From: Arthrobacter sp. AFG7.2
GTDB lineage: Bacteria; Actinomycetota; Actinomycetes; Actinomycetales; Micrococcaceae
NCBI RefSeq assembly: GCF_002892835.1
Contig: NZ_PJMB01000001.1
Location: 682,001-746,000, forward strand
Direction of reading: 5' to 3'
Length of the DNA stretch: 64,000 bases
Shown in pieces: positions 25,815 through 37,260 of this stretch. The translations under genes and the position numbers were made by a program. Numbering within the stretch: the stretch's first letter is position 1; each line of letters starts with the position of its first letter. A model generated the notes under the pieces. It saw only the letters and a list, made by a program, of their open reading frames with translations, searched no databases and was not told the origin of the DNA.

Positions 25815-26285
25815 CTAGGGCCAGGACTGGGATACGGGCACCAGCATTGCAACGGCGCCGGCGGCGGAAAGACCGGCGCGGAGGTGGTTCGCGGGCACCC
25901 AGGACCGCTGGAACCTGTTCCACTCCACGTCCGGGTTGCCCGGGCCGTGGGTCAGCAGCCTGCTGTTGCGGGGCACGTTGATGGCCATGGTGAGGGCCCA
26001 GCCCGCCAGGTAGGCAGCCGCGCCGGCCAGCCCCAGCGGCTGCTGGGAGGCACCGGTGACAGCAACAGCGCCGCAGGCTGCGGCGGTGCCAAAGAACAGT
26101 GCCATGAACGGAGGTTTCAAGGCCTGCTCATTGATGGCCATCATGGCGGCTACGGCTTCCCGGGGCGGCCGGTGCCGCAATGCAGGCATGGTCACCACGG
26201 AGAAGGCGATGTAGAAGCCGCCCACCAGGGCCGATCCGGTTCCCGCCATGAGGGGCAGCAGATTTTGTAACGAAGTTGATGGCAT
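25815..26285 (-). CDS. DUF1772 (anthrone oxygenase-like) membrane protein
   Basis: A 156-residue membrane protein with four hydrophobic segments. Features of the DUF1772 family are the first helix with GTGSALVGGFYIAFSVV, the NVPRNSRL motif in the second half and the late WNRFQRSWVPANHLR with conserved Asn and Arg. Family members include anthrone oxygenase-like proteins, but most have no known role. It is divergent from an AraC-type regulator 81 bases away, which probably controls it. Confidence 0.87.
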   Translation of the reverse strand: MPSTSLQNLLPLMAGTGSALVGGFYIAFSVVTMPALRHRPPREAVAAMMAINEQALKPPFMALFFGTAAACGAVAVTGASQQPLGLAGAAAYLAGWALTMAINVPRNSRLLTHGPGNPDVEWNRFQRSWVPANHLRAGLSAAGAVAMLVPVSQSWP

Positions 26286-26366
26286 ATCTCAAGGATGCCC
26301 TCCGGCGGATCGACACTGAATGCCGAAAACTCCGGAAACCATACGCTGCCGTCTACACTGGCAGGC

Positions 26367-27308
26367 GTGGATCCCCTCTCGCAGTTCCTCACGGGCCCGC
26401 GCGCCCAGGCAGCGTTCACGCTTCGCGTCACGATGGACCCGCCGTTCGCCATCGACGTTCAGGACCAGGCCGCCCTCACCGTCATTGCCGCCATCCAGGG
26501 AGGCGCGTGGATCATTGCTGCCGGAACGGACCCGCAATTCCTGGCGGCCGGACAGGCAGCGACGGTCCGGGGCCCCGCACCGTACGTGGTTGCGGATGCG
26601 CCGGACCGGGCCGCCACTGTTGTTATCGGCCCCGGCCAGTCCTGCCGTACTCCGGCCGGCGATCACGTGGACGTCACCATGTCCCATGGTGTCCGGAGCT
26701 GGGGCAACAGCCCTGACGGGGACACGGTCCTGCTCATCGGCACCTATCAGTCGTCCGCTGCGGCCGGGCAGTTGGCAGTCTCTGCCCTGCCTCCCCTGGC
26801 GGTCTTCGATACGCAGGAAACCGATCCCGCCCTCCTGGGCCTGATTGAGCGGGAGATGAGCCGGCCAGCGCCGGGCCAGGAAAGTGCGCTGGACCGGGCC
26901 CTGGACCTGCTGCTGCTTCACCTGGTGCGCGCCAGCGTGGACCGCGCGGACGCCGCAGGCCCCAGTTGGGCGACCGGCACCCGGGACCCCGTCGTTGCCC
27001 GGGCACTGGAGGTGCTGCACGCGGAACCTGCGTCGGCCTGGACTGTCGCAGAGCTTGCAAAGCGAGCACACGTCTCAAGGGCAACCATGGCCTCCCGGTT
27101 CCAAGCCGCCGTGGGGCAGCCGCCCATGACGTACCTGGCGGCGTGGCGCCTGGCACTGGCGGCAGACAGGCTTGCATCCAGCACCGCTACCACCGCTGCC
27201 ATCGCGCAGGATGTGGGGTACAGCAGCGCGTTCGCGTTCAGCGCGGCGTTCTCCAGGGCCTACGGTGTCAGCCCCACCGGCTACCGCCGCGCAGCGGAAG
27301 TCTCCTGA
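26367..27308 (+). CDS. AraC-family regulator with cupin domain
   Basis: A 313-residue regulator. The N-terminal half is a cupin-type sensor of the AraC-binding_6 kind (FTLRVTMDPPFAIDVQ). The C-terminal 100 residues carry two helix-turn-helix units: WTVAELAKRAHVSRATMASR and AIAQDVGYSSAFAFSAAF. The start is placed at the GTG at 26367 (VDPLSQFL), the usual opening of this group; a reading from 26295 adds nonconserved residues. It is divergent from the DUF1772 gene and likely regulates it. Confidence 0.88.
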   Translation: MDPLSQFLTGPRAQAAFTLRVTMDPPFAIDVQDQAALTVIAAIQGGAWIIAAGTDPQFLAAGQAATVRGPAPYVVADAPDRAATVVIGPGQSCRTPAGDHVDVTMSHGVRSWGNSPDGDTVLLIGTYQSSAAAGQLAVSALPPLAVFDTQETDPALLGLIEREMSRPAPGQESALDRALDLLLLHLVRASVDRADAAGPSWATGTRDPVVARALEVLHAEPASAWTVAELAKRAHVSRATMASRFQAAVGQPPMTYLAAWRLALAADRLASSTATTAAIAQDVGYSSAFAFSAAFSRAYGVSPTGYRRAAEVS

Positions 27309-27401
27309 CCGCAGGCCTGAAAGTTCCCGGGCTGAAGCTGGGTGGGGCGGGGGCCGCAGGCGTACGCTGAGGGCATCACTGCGACCGTGGGGCGGAAACT
27401 G

Positions 27402-27569
27402 ATGAAAGCCTTAGTCATTGGACTTGCCATTGCCGCCGTCGGCCTTTTTGTTCTGGGCCTCGCCGTCAACACGTTGGGGTTCCTCATAGGGGTGGCCCCG
27501 GTTTTGCTGGCCGCCGCTCTCGTCCTGCTGCTGCTGAGCCGGTTCCGGGGGCGGCGCATCCCCCGCTGA
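27402..27569 (+). CDS. Small two-span membrane protein
   Basis: A 55-residue protein that is almost wholly hydrophobic: two spans, about residues 4-24 and 27-45, ending in a basic tail (SRFRGRRIPR). The ATG at 27402 lies after GGCGGAAACTG. No family name. It is followed by the DUF2975 operon 48 bases downstream. Confidence 0.6.
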   Translation: MKALVIGLAIAAVGLFVLGLAVNTLGFLIGVAPVLLAAALVLLLLSRFRGRRIPR

Positions 27570-27617
27570 CCTGGGCGACATATTGACTTTCGATAGAAAC
27601 CGAACGACTCTTAACCT

Positions 27618-28109
27618 ATGAGTATTGTAAGTCGATTGGTCATCCCGCTTCGGGTCCTGCTGGTGATGGTGTTCCTTGGGTTGCTGGTGGCCCAGGTCAT
27701 GTCGTTCCCCGGCGAGTTTCTCTTTGAGGAGGGTTCGGAATCAGATCCGTGGCGATGGCCGCTGCTGCTGTTCTTTGAACTGGAAGCACTGTGCCTGCAG
27801 GTTGTGATTGTGTGCGTCTGGCGGCTGTTGACCCTGGTCCAGCGGGACCGGATCTTCACCCCGGCCTCGCTGCGGTGGGTGGACGTGATCATGTGGGCGT
27901 TCGTGGCGGCATGGCTGCTGCTGGCGGCCCTGGCAGGTTCCCTCGTCGCGTACATCTACTTCACGCCCGAACTGCGTGACCCCGGGACGCCTGCGCTGTT
28001 GATCGGCATCACGCTGATCGGTGCCGTGCTGGTTCTGCTGGTTGTGGTGATGCGGGAACTGCTGCGGCAGGCAACATCACTGCGGACGGACATGGAAGGG
28101 GTGATCTGA
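27618..28109 (+). CDS. DUF2975 membrane protein
   Basis: A 163-residue protein with four transmembrane segments (about 10-27, 48-66, 88-112 and 125-145). The pattern matches DUF2975, which in Bacillus and actinobacteria is nearly always paired with a small XRE regulator, as here: the next gene overlaps the stop by one base. The RVLLVMVFLGLL helix and the basic loop RDRIFTPASLR are typical. Function unknown. Confidence 0.87.
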   Translation: MSIVSRLVIPLRVLLVMVFLGLLVAQVMSFPGEFLFEEGSESDPWRWPLLLFFELEALCLQVVIVCVWRLLTLVQRDRIFTPASLRWVDVIMWAFVAAWLLLAALAGSLVAYIYFTPELRDPGTPALLIGITLIGAVLVLLVVVMRELLRQATSLRTDMEGVI

Positions 28110-28339
28110 TGGCCATCGTGGTTCGCATCGACGTGGAGCTGGCCAAGCGCAAGATGAGCGTGGGCGAGTTCGCCGAGCGCGTGGGGATCACCCCGGCCAA
28201 CGTGGCGGTGCTGAAGAACGGCCGCGCAAAGGCCATCCGCTTCAGCACTTTGGACGCGATGTGCCGGGTCCTGGATTGCCAGGCGGGCGACCTGCTCGAG
28301 TGGGTGGCCGACGACGGCGATGCGGCGGAGAAGCCGTGA
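28109..28339 (+). CDS. Small XRE-family regulator (YozG-like)
   Basis: A 76-residue helix-turn-helix protein: KMSVGEFAERVGITPANVAVLKNGRAKAIRF reads as helix-turn-helix and the third helix, followed by STLDAMCRVLDCQAGDLLEW, typical of the YozG/HTH_26 group. It starts at the ATG sharing a base with the stop of the DUF2975 gene. Such regulators accompany DUF2975 proteins, so it is likely a partner or autoregulator. Confidence 0.9.
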   Translation: MAIVVRIDVELAKRKMSVGEFAERVGITPANVAVLKNGRAKAIRFSTLDAMCRVLDCQAGDLLEWVADDGDAAEKP

Positions 28340-28500
28340 AATTGGTAGTCCCAGTCCTCATCACCGCGCTCGGCCTCGCCGCGTTCGTTCTGGGCGGCGC
28401 CGATGACTCTCCGGGCCTGCAGGGCATCGGGGTGGTGATCGTGGCCGGCGCGGCCGTCCTTTTCGTCCGGACCGTACGCCGGGATCACCACCGCCGATGA
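28336..28500 (+). CDS. Small membrane protein
   Basis: A 54-residue protein starting with GTG at 28336, overlapping the XRE stop (GTGA). It has two hydrophobic spans (VPVLITALGLAAFVLGG and GIGVVIVAGAAVLFV) and a basic tail. The overlap shows it belongs to the DUF2975-XRE operon. No family name. Confidence 0.62.
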   Translation: MKLVVPVLITALGLAAFVLGGADDSPGLQGIGVVIVAGAAVLFVRTVRRDHHRR

Positions 28501-28571
28501 GCAGCAGCAGGCGGGGTTAGGCCTATCGCGACACCTTGAACCGGGATGCGGCGCGGCCGTGGCGGGTGGTC

Positions 28572-29183
28572 TTAAGCGTCCTCACGTTCCGGGTTTTCCA
28601 GCCGGAAGAAGTTGGACTGGGTTCCGTCGGCGCGTTGCTCCTGGTAGATGAAATTCAGGCGGCGGGCGACAAACGTATCGAACCATTCCTCCCAGCTGAC
28701 CTGGCGCAGGTTGCTGTCCTTGTCGCGGAAGTCGATCCGCAGGACACCGAGGTGATCGCCGTGTTCGGTGCCTTCAACCGTCGCCGGTACGCCGCCGCGC
28801 TCTTCAGCCCACTGCCTGATGACCTCATGGTGAGTTGTTGCCAGGCTGCGGCCTTCACGTTCCGCCTCGTCATCGGTCGAGGTGATCTCCTGCGAATACT
28901 TCAGGGACTTGGACGAGGCATCGCCATGCCGGATCTTGCCACCCTCGGGGCCGGCGCCCAGGTCGTCCGGATCAGAGCCGGCATCCCCGTCACCTCCGCG
29001 TCCGTCACCGCTGGACCGGGCATTGGCCACTTCCTTCACCAGCTCCTCCTTGCGCATGCCGGAGGCGCCGGAGACGTTCTCATCCCGGGCCTCCTGGCGG
29101 AGCTCGTCCACCTTCATCTTCCGCAGCTCGGTTTCGCTCACGTCCGGGGTGTTAGGGGTCTGGTTACCGGGCTCGTTGCTCAT
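28572..29183 (-). CDS. Rho-N-like (SAP) domain hypothetical protein
   Basis: A 203-residue soluble, acidic protein. Near residues 22-53 there is a Rho N-terminal/SAP-like helical motif (KMKVDELRQEARDEN and MRKEELVKEVA). A Gly/Asp-rich linker and a C-terminal region beginning near TDDEAEREGRSL follow, with a conserved Trp-rich end (QVSWEEWFDTFVARRLNFIY). Such proteins are common in Arthrobacter; the role is unknown. The Rho-N-like part suggests nucleic-acid binding. Confidence 0.72.
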   Translation of the reverse strand: MSNEPGNQTPNTPDVSETELRKMKVDELRQEARDENVSGASGMRKEELVKEVANARSSGDGRGGDGDAGSDPDDLGAGPEGGKIRHGDASSKSLKYSQEITSTDDEAEREGRSLATTHHEVIRQWAEERGGVPATVEGTEHGDHLGVLRIDFRDKDSNLRQVSWEEWFDTFVARRLNFIYQEQRADGTQSNFFRLENPEREDA

Positions 29184-29435
29184 GGCAGTTCCTCTCCTCG
29201 CAGGACCGACAAGATAATAAGGCTACTTACTGTCTAGTCCGTGCCGGGTGCGCCGTCAAGCACCTCCACCCACCCGAGCCGGAACCACAGCAACAGCCAT
29301 CGCAAGCCTGCGGGAATCCGCAGACTTCAGGCATTTGCCCTTTCCTGCGCTGCCCGGGTTCGTAGGATGCAACCATGCAGAACGGGTTCAGGAACGTGCA
29401 GGTGGTTGTAGCTCCCCTTCCGGGCAGGAGAAGTG

Positions 29436-29693
29436 ATGGTTCCCAAGGAATCTGAAATCCGGGCACTCGCGGCTGTGGTGGACCGGCTGGCTCAGCGCTT
29501 CCCTGATCACCCGCGGTCATTCATCGAGGACGTCGTGGCCTACGAACACGGCCTTTTTGAGGACGGCCGGGTTCGGGACTACATCCCCATCCTCGTTGAG
29601 CGGGCCGCAAAGCTCCGGCTTGCTTCGCCGGCAATCCTGAACCCGCAGGTGGGCGCAGTCAGTGCTCCCGGCGGGTCTCCTGTAAACGCTTGA
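29436..29693 (+). CDS. Three-helix bundle dimerization domain protein
   Basis: An 85-residue helical protein of the actinobacterial three-helix-bundle dimerization type: ALAAVVDRLAQRFPDH, FIEDVVAYEHGLF, and DYIPILVERAAKLRL. The ATG at 29436 is chosen over GTG at 29433 because AGGAG is at good spacing. The last 12 or so codons (AVSAPGGSPVNA) lie in a duplicated fragment of the minus-strand MBL gene (29658-29769), so the C-terminus and stop may have been acquired by rearrangement. Confidence 0.7.
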   Translation: MVPKESEIRALAAVVDRLAQRFPDHPRSFIEDVVAYEHGLFEDGRVRDYIPILVERAAKLRLASPAILNPQVGAVSAPGGSPVNA

Positions 29694-29769
29694 TGAACCA
29701 GCGCGACTGTTCCGGGCCATACGGCAACACCGGAATGGCCTTGGTGGCATCGCTCGGGGTGTCCCTGAT
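29658..29769 (-). pseudogene. Fragment of MBL-fold gene (3' end), copy 1
   Basis: This stretch repeats 31203-31314, the last 36 or so codons of the MBL-fold hydrolase gene, in the same orientation. The first 42 bases are identical and I count 9 differences in the following 70. The match ends sharply at 29769/29770. It has no start and no rest of the gene, so it is a remnant left by a duplication or insertion. Confidence 0.85.
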
Positions 29770-30060
29770 CGGGCTCCATAGCTTGGCTCCGAGGAAAACG
29801 ACGCAGCCGAAGCCCTTCACTTGCAGGGAGAAATCCGAGTAACCACCTATGGAAAGACAGGTAGTGCCAGTTAGGTCGAAAGGCGGCTATGGCAACGTAG
29901 GCTGACATCACCGTCCCTCAATTACAGTTGCTCGATCATTAAATCTGGGGATATTGCTTTGGCGCTCCTCCACAAGCCGTGCCAGCCATCATGTGTCCTC
30001 TGTAGATCGTCGTCCAAAATCGGCTATAGCTAGGAGAGCCGGTATACCTTCGATGCGAGC
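29770..30060. other. Non-coding stretch before phytase
   Basis: No gene is supported here. It is AT-richer than its surroundings and contains the presumed promoter of the phytase gene. It starts at the breakpoint of the MBL fragment. Confidence 0.45.
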
Positions 30061-30088
30061 CATTCCTAAGTCGCTCGCCTAAGGAATG
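30061..30088 (+). promoter_or_regulatory. Inverted repeat covering the phytase ribosome site
   Basis: CATTCCT (30061-30067) is complementary to AGGAATG (30082-30088) with a 14-base spacer. The right arm contains AAGGAA, the probable ribosome site, four bases before the ATG at 30093. The hairpin could mask initiation, or mark a protein-binding site. The same leader elements (GCGAGCC, AGGAATNCGC, ATGCTCC) recur upstream of the phosphoesterase gene. Confidence 0.4.
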
Positions 30089-30092
30089 CGCT

Positions 30093-31178
30093 ATGCTCCC
30101 TCAGTTCCGACTTTGTCTTGCGTCGTTGCTCGTCTTGGCGACTTTAGGCGCGCCGACTTTGATCAATCCCGGACTCAGGACAGCGACTGCCGTAACGGGT
30201 TCCAGTACATCCACGTCGCTGCCGGTGGTTGAAACTGACAGCTTCCCCACCGGCTCCGGCGACGTGGCCGATGACCCGGCGATCTGGGTGGACACGGCGA
30301 ACCCGGGCAACAGTGTGGTCATCGTGGATAACAAGGCGGACTCCGGCGGCGGCCTCGGCGTGTTCGACATGAAGGGCAAGCTGATCCACTTCAAGCAGGA
30401 CGGGAAGATGGGTAACGTCGACCTGCGCGGGGGCTTCATGCTCGCCGGGAGGCCGACGGTCCTGGTCGGAACCAACAACCGCTCCAACAACACCATCGCC
30501 CTGTACGCCTACGACACAGTGACCAGAACCCTGTCCTCAGTCCATGCGCGAAGCATCTCCACAGTTTCACGGAACTACGGCTTTTGCATGTACCACAGCC
30601 CGGTGAGCGGCAAGTTCTACGCCTTCGTCACCCCTTACTCAGGCGGCGACCTCCAGCAGTTCGAGTTGTTCGATAACGGGGCAGGCAAGGTGGATGCCAG
30701 GCTTGTCCGTACGCTCTCGGTCAGCAGCATCACGGAGGGCTGTGTTGCCGATGACGGGCTGGCCAACTTCTACGCCGCCCAGGAAGACGTGGGCATTTTG
30801 AAGTACGGGGCGGAGCCGGGCGCCGGCAGCACCCCGGTGGCCGTCAATAAGGTGGGCGATGGAAACCTGGCGGCCGACGTGGAAGGTCTGGGCATCGCCT
30901 ACGGCCCCAACGGCACCGGGCACCTGTTCGCGTCGAGCCAAGGCGATGACACGTTCCTGGTTTACGACCGCGCTGGCAACAACCCGTTCCTCAAGAAATT
31001 CTCGGTGGGCGCTAACGGTTCAATTGACATTACGACGCACTCGGATGGGCTTGACGTGACCACCGGGAACGCAGGGCCGGGCTTTGAGTCGGGGCTGCTG
31101 GTTGTACACGATGAGGTCAACTCTGGAGGCTCTACCTCCAACCAGAGGTATGTACCGCTGAGCTCGGTCCTCGGGTAA
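30093..31178 (+). CDS. Secreted beta-propeller phytase
   Basis: A 361-residue secreted protein. A signal peptide (MLPQFRLCLASLLVLATLG and on) leads into a six-bladed beta-propeller phytase: DVADDPAIWVD, KGKLIHFKQDGKMGNVDLR, ITEGCVADD, ADVEGLGIAYGPNGTG, SSQGDDTFLVYDR and SDGLDV. These acidic motifs are the calcium and phosphate-binding residues of the family, which hydrolyses phytate outside the cell. Length is normal. Its signal peptide is closely similar to that of the phosphoesterase at 33807-36473. It lies between an MBL fragment and the intact MBL gene, suggesting insertion. Confidence 0.92.
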   Translation: MLPQFRLCLASLLVLATLGAPTLINPGLRTATAVTGSSTSTSLPVVETDSFPTGSGDVADDPAIWVDTANPGNSVVIVDNKADSGGGLGVFDMKGKLIHFKQDGKMGNVDLRGGFMLAGRPTVLVGTNNRSNNTIALYAYDTVTRTLSSVHARSISTVSRNYGFCMYHSPVSGKFYAFVTPYSGGDLQQFELFDNGAGKVDARLVRTLSVSSITEGCVADDGLANFYAAQEDVGILKYGAEPGAGSTPVAVNKVGDGNLAADVEGLGIAYGPNGTGHLFASSQGDDTFLVYDRAGNNPFLKKFSVGANGSIDITTHSDGLDVTTGNAGPGFESGLLVVHDEVNSGGSTSNQRYVPLSSVLG

Positions 31179-31203
31179 CCACAACCGCCGCACCTAAGCT
31201 CTG

Positions 31204-32019
31204 TCAGTGCTCCCGGCGGGTCTCCTGTAAACGCTTGATGAACCGGCGGGACTGCTCCGGGCCGTAAGGCAGCACCGGGATGGCCTTGGTGGCATCACTC
31301 GGGGTGTCCCGGATGGACTGGCGTGCCTGGCGGACGGCGGTGGTCATGGTGTTGGCCATGGTCTTGACGAACTGGTCGCTGCACGGCTTGCCGTGCCCTG
31401 GAATCAGGTACTCGTAGCGATGGCGCAGCCCTGAGATGTGCCGGAGCGCGTCCGCCCACTCCTCCGGGTAAGAGTCCTCGAAGGACGGGTGGGCCCCCTG
31501 CTCCACGAGGTCGCCCACGAACAGGCTCGTGGCAGTGCCTACCACTAGGTCGCCGTCCGTGTGCCCCCGGCCCAGGTAGAACAGGGTTGCGGTGAGCCCG
31601 CCCAGGTCAACCAGCACAGGCTGGTCCTTCACGATCGCGTTGGGGACCACGAGTTCCACGTTGCGGCCTTCGCCGGCGGCCATCTCCGGTTCCAGAGTTC
31701 CAACAAAGCGGCGCTGCAGATCCCCGTGTTCCTCGATTTCCGTGGCGCAGTTCTCGTGGGCCCAGAATTCGGTGACGCCGGCTTCGGCAAATACGGCGTT
31801 GCCGAAGAAGTGGTCGTAGTGCGCGTGGGTGTTCACGACGACGAGCGGCAGCTGGGTCTTTTCGCGTACGGCGTCCAGGATCTCCCGGCCCTGCCGTGGC
31901 CCGCAGCCGGTATCGATCACCATGGCCCGCTCGGATCCCACCACCAGTCCGGTGTTCAGCAGCGATCCTTCGGTGACCAGCACATAGTTGTCCGCGCCGA
32001 CTTCGAGCCATTCCGACAT
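31204..32019 (-). CDS. Metallo-beta-lactamase-fold hydrolase
   Basis: A 271-residue cytosolic enzyme with the zinc-binding motif THAHYDH (His65, His67, Asp69, His70), a later His in GRGHTDGDLVV and a His in YLIPGHGKPCS, all standard for glyoxalase-II-like MBL hydrolases. The substrate is not identified. It converges on the phytase gene 26 bases away. Two partial copies of this gene lie at 29658-29769 and about 37855-38075, making it a landmark for rearrangement. The dispersed hairpin lies about 137 bases upstream. Confidence 0.9.
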   Translation of the reverse strand: MSEWLEVGADNYVLVTEGSLLNTGLVVGSERAMVIDTGCGPRQGREILDAVREKTQLPLVVVNTHAHYDHFFGNAVFAEAGVTEFWAHENCATEIEEHGDLQRRFVGTLEPEMAAGEGRNVELVVPNAIVKDQPVLVDLGGLTATLFYLGRGHTDGDLVVGTATSLFVGDLVEQGAHPSFEDSYPEEWADALRHISGLRHRYEYLIPGHGKPCSDQFVKTMANTMTTAVRQARQSIRDTPSDATKAIPVLPYGPEQSRRFIKRLQETRREH

Positions 32020-32155
32020 TGTTTCTCCGTACCTCCGGCAAAGCAGTGTTCGTTCGTCCAGGCCTCGATTCTAACCAGCAGTACCTGCGGTTACCGGGAG
32101 GCAGCCACCGGGCAGGTGCTTCAAATTCCGCCGCCACGCGCCTCACCGGAGAAGT

Positions 32156-32182
32156 ACGACGGCGGCACGCGGCCGCCGTCGT
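32156..32182. repeat. Dispersed hairpin repeat, copy 2
   Basis: ACGACGGCGGC (32156-32166), loop ACGCG, GCCGCCGTCGT (32172-32182): an 11-bp perfect stem. The adjoining bases CGCCTCACC lie on the left here (32139-32147). It is in the spacer between the divergent MBL and YVTN genes, so it need not be a terminator. Confidence 0.7.
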
Positions 32183-32450
32183 TCGCTTACGTCCCGGAGG
32201 AACGGGTTTCGACGCACAAACCATCCCTGCACTGGGTCGCCACTCATAAGTTGGGTATTTTCCACCCATGACGGCAGGTTGATCCGGCTATAAACTGAAG
32301 CAAAGCCGTTAAGGGCCATTCATTTGTATGGCGTCCTGGCGACACACCTCGGTTCCGGCGCCAAGCCGCGCCGATGCTCGTCCGTCAATGACGGTTATCT
32401 TCCGCAAGGCCGCACTCATAACAGACTTCGCTCCCCCACAGGAGGAACCA

Positions 32451-33539
32451 ATGCGGTTCCCAACAGTAATATCCCGGCGATTCCCAGGGCAACCTTCGGC
32501 CTCAGGCACGGAAGAAACCACCACCAGAGTGCGCAAGTTTCGCCTGGGTGCAACATTCTTTCCTCTGTCCCGGCGGCGAGCGGCCATCAGCAGCACAATT
32601 TTGGTCGCGCTCACGGTGCTCGGCAACATCCCGGCGTCCGCGGGAAAAGTGATCTCCACAATCCCGGTCGGGCCGAACCCTGTAGGTGTCGCCATCGCCC
32701 CGGACGGGTCGAAAGCCTACGTGGCCAACCAGGGCTCCGACACAGTGTCAGTCCTCGACGTGGCGTCCAGAACAGTAACCTCCGCTATCCGTTTCGGTGA
32801 TGCCCCAACATCCGTTGCCTTCACCCCGGACGGGTCGAAAGCCTACGTCACAAACCAACTTTCCGGCACGGTTTCGGTCGTCGATGTGGCGTCCGGAGGG
32901 GTGGCCTCCACCATTCGGGTTGGTGACGGCGCGTACGATGTTGCGTTCACGCCTGACGGGTCAAAAGCGTACGTCACCAACAATCGTTCCTACACGGTCT
33001 CAGTTATCAACGCGGCCTCCGGAACGGTGACCTCCACAATCCCGCTCAGGACGATCCCGATGAATGTTGCGTTCACCCCGGACGGGTCAAAGGCCTATGT
33101 CACCGGCGGCGGTGTAGAGGTCATCGATGTGGCTTCTGGAACGGTGACCTCCTCAGTAATGGCCGGAGAAAATCCCTTCGGCATTGCGTTCACCCCGGAC
33201 GGTTCGAAGGCCTTTGTCACCAACTACGGGTCAAGTGGCACGCACACGGTATCGGTCATTGGTGTGGCCTCCGGAACAGTGACCGCCACGATCCCGGTCG
33301 GGTCTGGCCCGATGAACGTAGCAATCGCCCGGGATGGGGCGACTGCTTACGTCACGAACTACTTTTCCAACACGGTGTCGGTCATCGATGTCGTGTCCGG
33401 CACAGTGGCCTCCACAATCTCGGTGGGAGAGGGCCCGGTCGGTGTTGCCCTCACGCCGAATGGGTCTGCAGCCTACGTAACGAACAACGTTTCCAGCGTG
33501 GTTTCGGTCATCACGGTTGAGTCGGCTCCGGCGGGTTAG
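32451..33539 (+). CDS. YVTN-repeat beta-propeller protein
   Basis: A 362-residue protein. After about 70 residues with a hydrophobic signal segment (SSTILVALTVLGNIPASAG), seven repeats of about 42 residues follow, each with PxGVAxxPDGSKAYVTN and SVIDVASGTVTSTI-type motifs, giving a seven-bladed propeller. Such proteins are surface or periplasmic and often bind other proteins or ligands; none is catalytic by sequence. The ATG at 32451 follows GGAGGA. A reading from 32328 is possible but has no ribosome site. The gene is followed at once by an IS3 remnant. Confidence 0.82.
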   Translation: MRFPTVISRRFPGQPSASGTEETTTRVRKFRLGATFFPLSRRRAAISSTILVALTVLGNIPASAGKVISTIPVGPNPVGVAIAPDGSKAYVANQGSDTVSVLDVASRTVTSAIRFGDAPTSVAFTPDGSKAYVTNQLSGTVSVVDVASGGVASTIRVGDGAYDVAFTPDGSKAYVTNNRSYTVSVINAASGTVTSTIPLRTIPMNVAFTPDGSKAYVTGGGVEVIDVASGTVTSSVMAGENPFGIAFTPDGSKAFVTNYGSSGTHTVSVIGVASGTVTATIPVGSGPMNVAIARDGATAYVTNYFSNTVSVIDVVSGTVASTISVGEGPVGVALTPNGSAAYVTNNVSSVVSVITVESAPAG

Positions 33540-33540
33540 A

Positions 33541-33790
33541 AGTCTGGATCCAGCACAGCGGTCTCTCCAGGATGTGATGGCCAGGCGCAGGTCCTGCCTG
33601 ATAAACCACCGCTGACGGTTCAGGACGTTCTTTTGCAGCAACGGGAAGAACGATTCCATCGCGGAATTGTCCCTGCACGCACCGACCCTGCCCATCGTCC
33701 TGTGAACACCGACTAGAAGCCGTGGTCCCTGCACAAGCTCTGGACCCTGTTCTCCCCCGCCACGATGCCCATCCCCGGGTCAACAAAACC
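33541..33790 (-). pseudogene. IS3-family transposase (OrfB) remnant
   Basis: The minus strand reads GRVGACRDNSAMESFFPLLQ, then KNVLNRQRWFIRQDLRLAI, the C-terminal catalytic block of IS3-family OrfB (the DNSAMESFF Glu is the third DDE residue). Another frame close to the upstream end reads MGIVAGENRVQSLCRDHG, like the beginning of such an OrfB, so the middle of the gene is deleted. Frameshifted and not functional. Confidence 0.75.
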
Positions 33791-33806
33791 GGGGGCTGCC
33801 CCTAAC

Positions 33807-36473
<2,667 letters not shown>

Positions 36474-37123
36474 GGCGTATTCCTCTGCAAACCCCCTCGA
36501 AAACGGGTGGCTCGCGGTGGGGACTAGACCGACTGGCTCAGCTCCAGCCGCCTCGGAGACGACTAATTACAGATAGAAAGCGAGCGCTGCGGCAAGCCGT
36601 GAAGCGACGCCAGTTGCATTCAGAACCCACATAAACGGCTTCGTGTATTTGCCATCTATATCTGGCTGCGTCCCAGCACAGCCAATAATTCGAGTATCCT
36701 CTGAGCGTTGGGACGGGGTCAATGGGTGGCACCCCCCTTTTCTCCCCGGATCACGGCCTCAGATCACCAGGGGGTCAAAGGCACGGGTTTCCAGCAACAC
36801 CCCTGCGGCCCAATTCCTCTGAGCCAGTTAGGAATCGGGGAATTTTTTCGCTCCGGGACGCCGTGCGAGATGGCGAAGCTCAGACAGCTTCCCGGCGCCA
36901 CGAGACACCCCACCCTCCTAGATTGGAACCTTTTCACCTCGGGCCAGCGCAAAAGCTACTTCGGGCGATAGTGCCCTCACCACCCAATGCCGACTGCCCA
37001 CTCGAACGGATCGGCTCCCAACTGGCGCTGTGACAATCTCACAGGTGGCGGGGTGGACGCGTCGTGTGGATTCCCAAGCAGAAATGATCTGTAGTGGATA
37101 AAACCACCAGTCCTAAAAAGATG
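36474..37123. other. No supported gene
   Basis: The phosphoesterase promoter should lie at the left end. The rest has only short frames without ribosome sites or family features. A run near 36715-36790 (GGGTCAATGGGTGGCACC) could be the end of an insertion sequence but no transposase is attached. Confidence 0.45.
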
Positions 37124-37153
37124 TACGACGGCGGCACGCGGGCCGCCGTCGTA
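37124..37153. repeat. Dispersed hairpin repeat, copy 3
   Basis: TACGACGGCGGC (37124-37135), loop ACGCGG, GCCGCCGTCGTA (37142-37153), a 12-bp perfect stem, followed by TGCCTCACC. Preceded by an A-rich run (CCTAAAAAG). It is the longest stem of the three copies. Confidence 0.72.
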
Positions 37154-37260
37154 TGCCTCACCGTCCCGGGAGGATGGTTGCCCCTCAGCTGAAAGAGGGG
37201 TTGGGTCAGACTGACATCAAGTGAGCGAAAGCTGGGATTAGAGCCCGTATCCCGGCCATT

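Noticed and set aside
36708..37033. Two short plus-strand frames as genes
   Set aside because: No ribosome site, no recognisable domain and overlapping each other in different frames.
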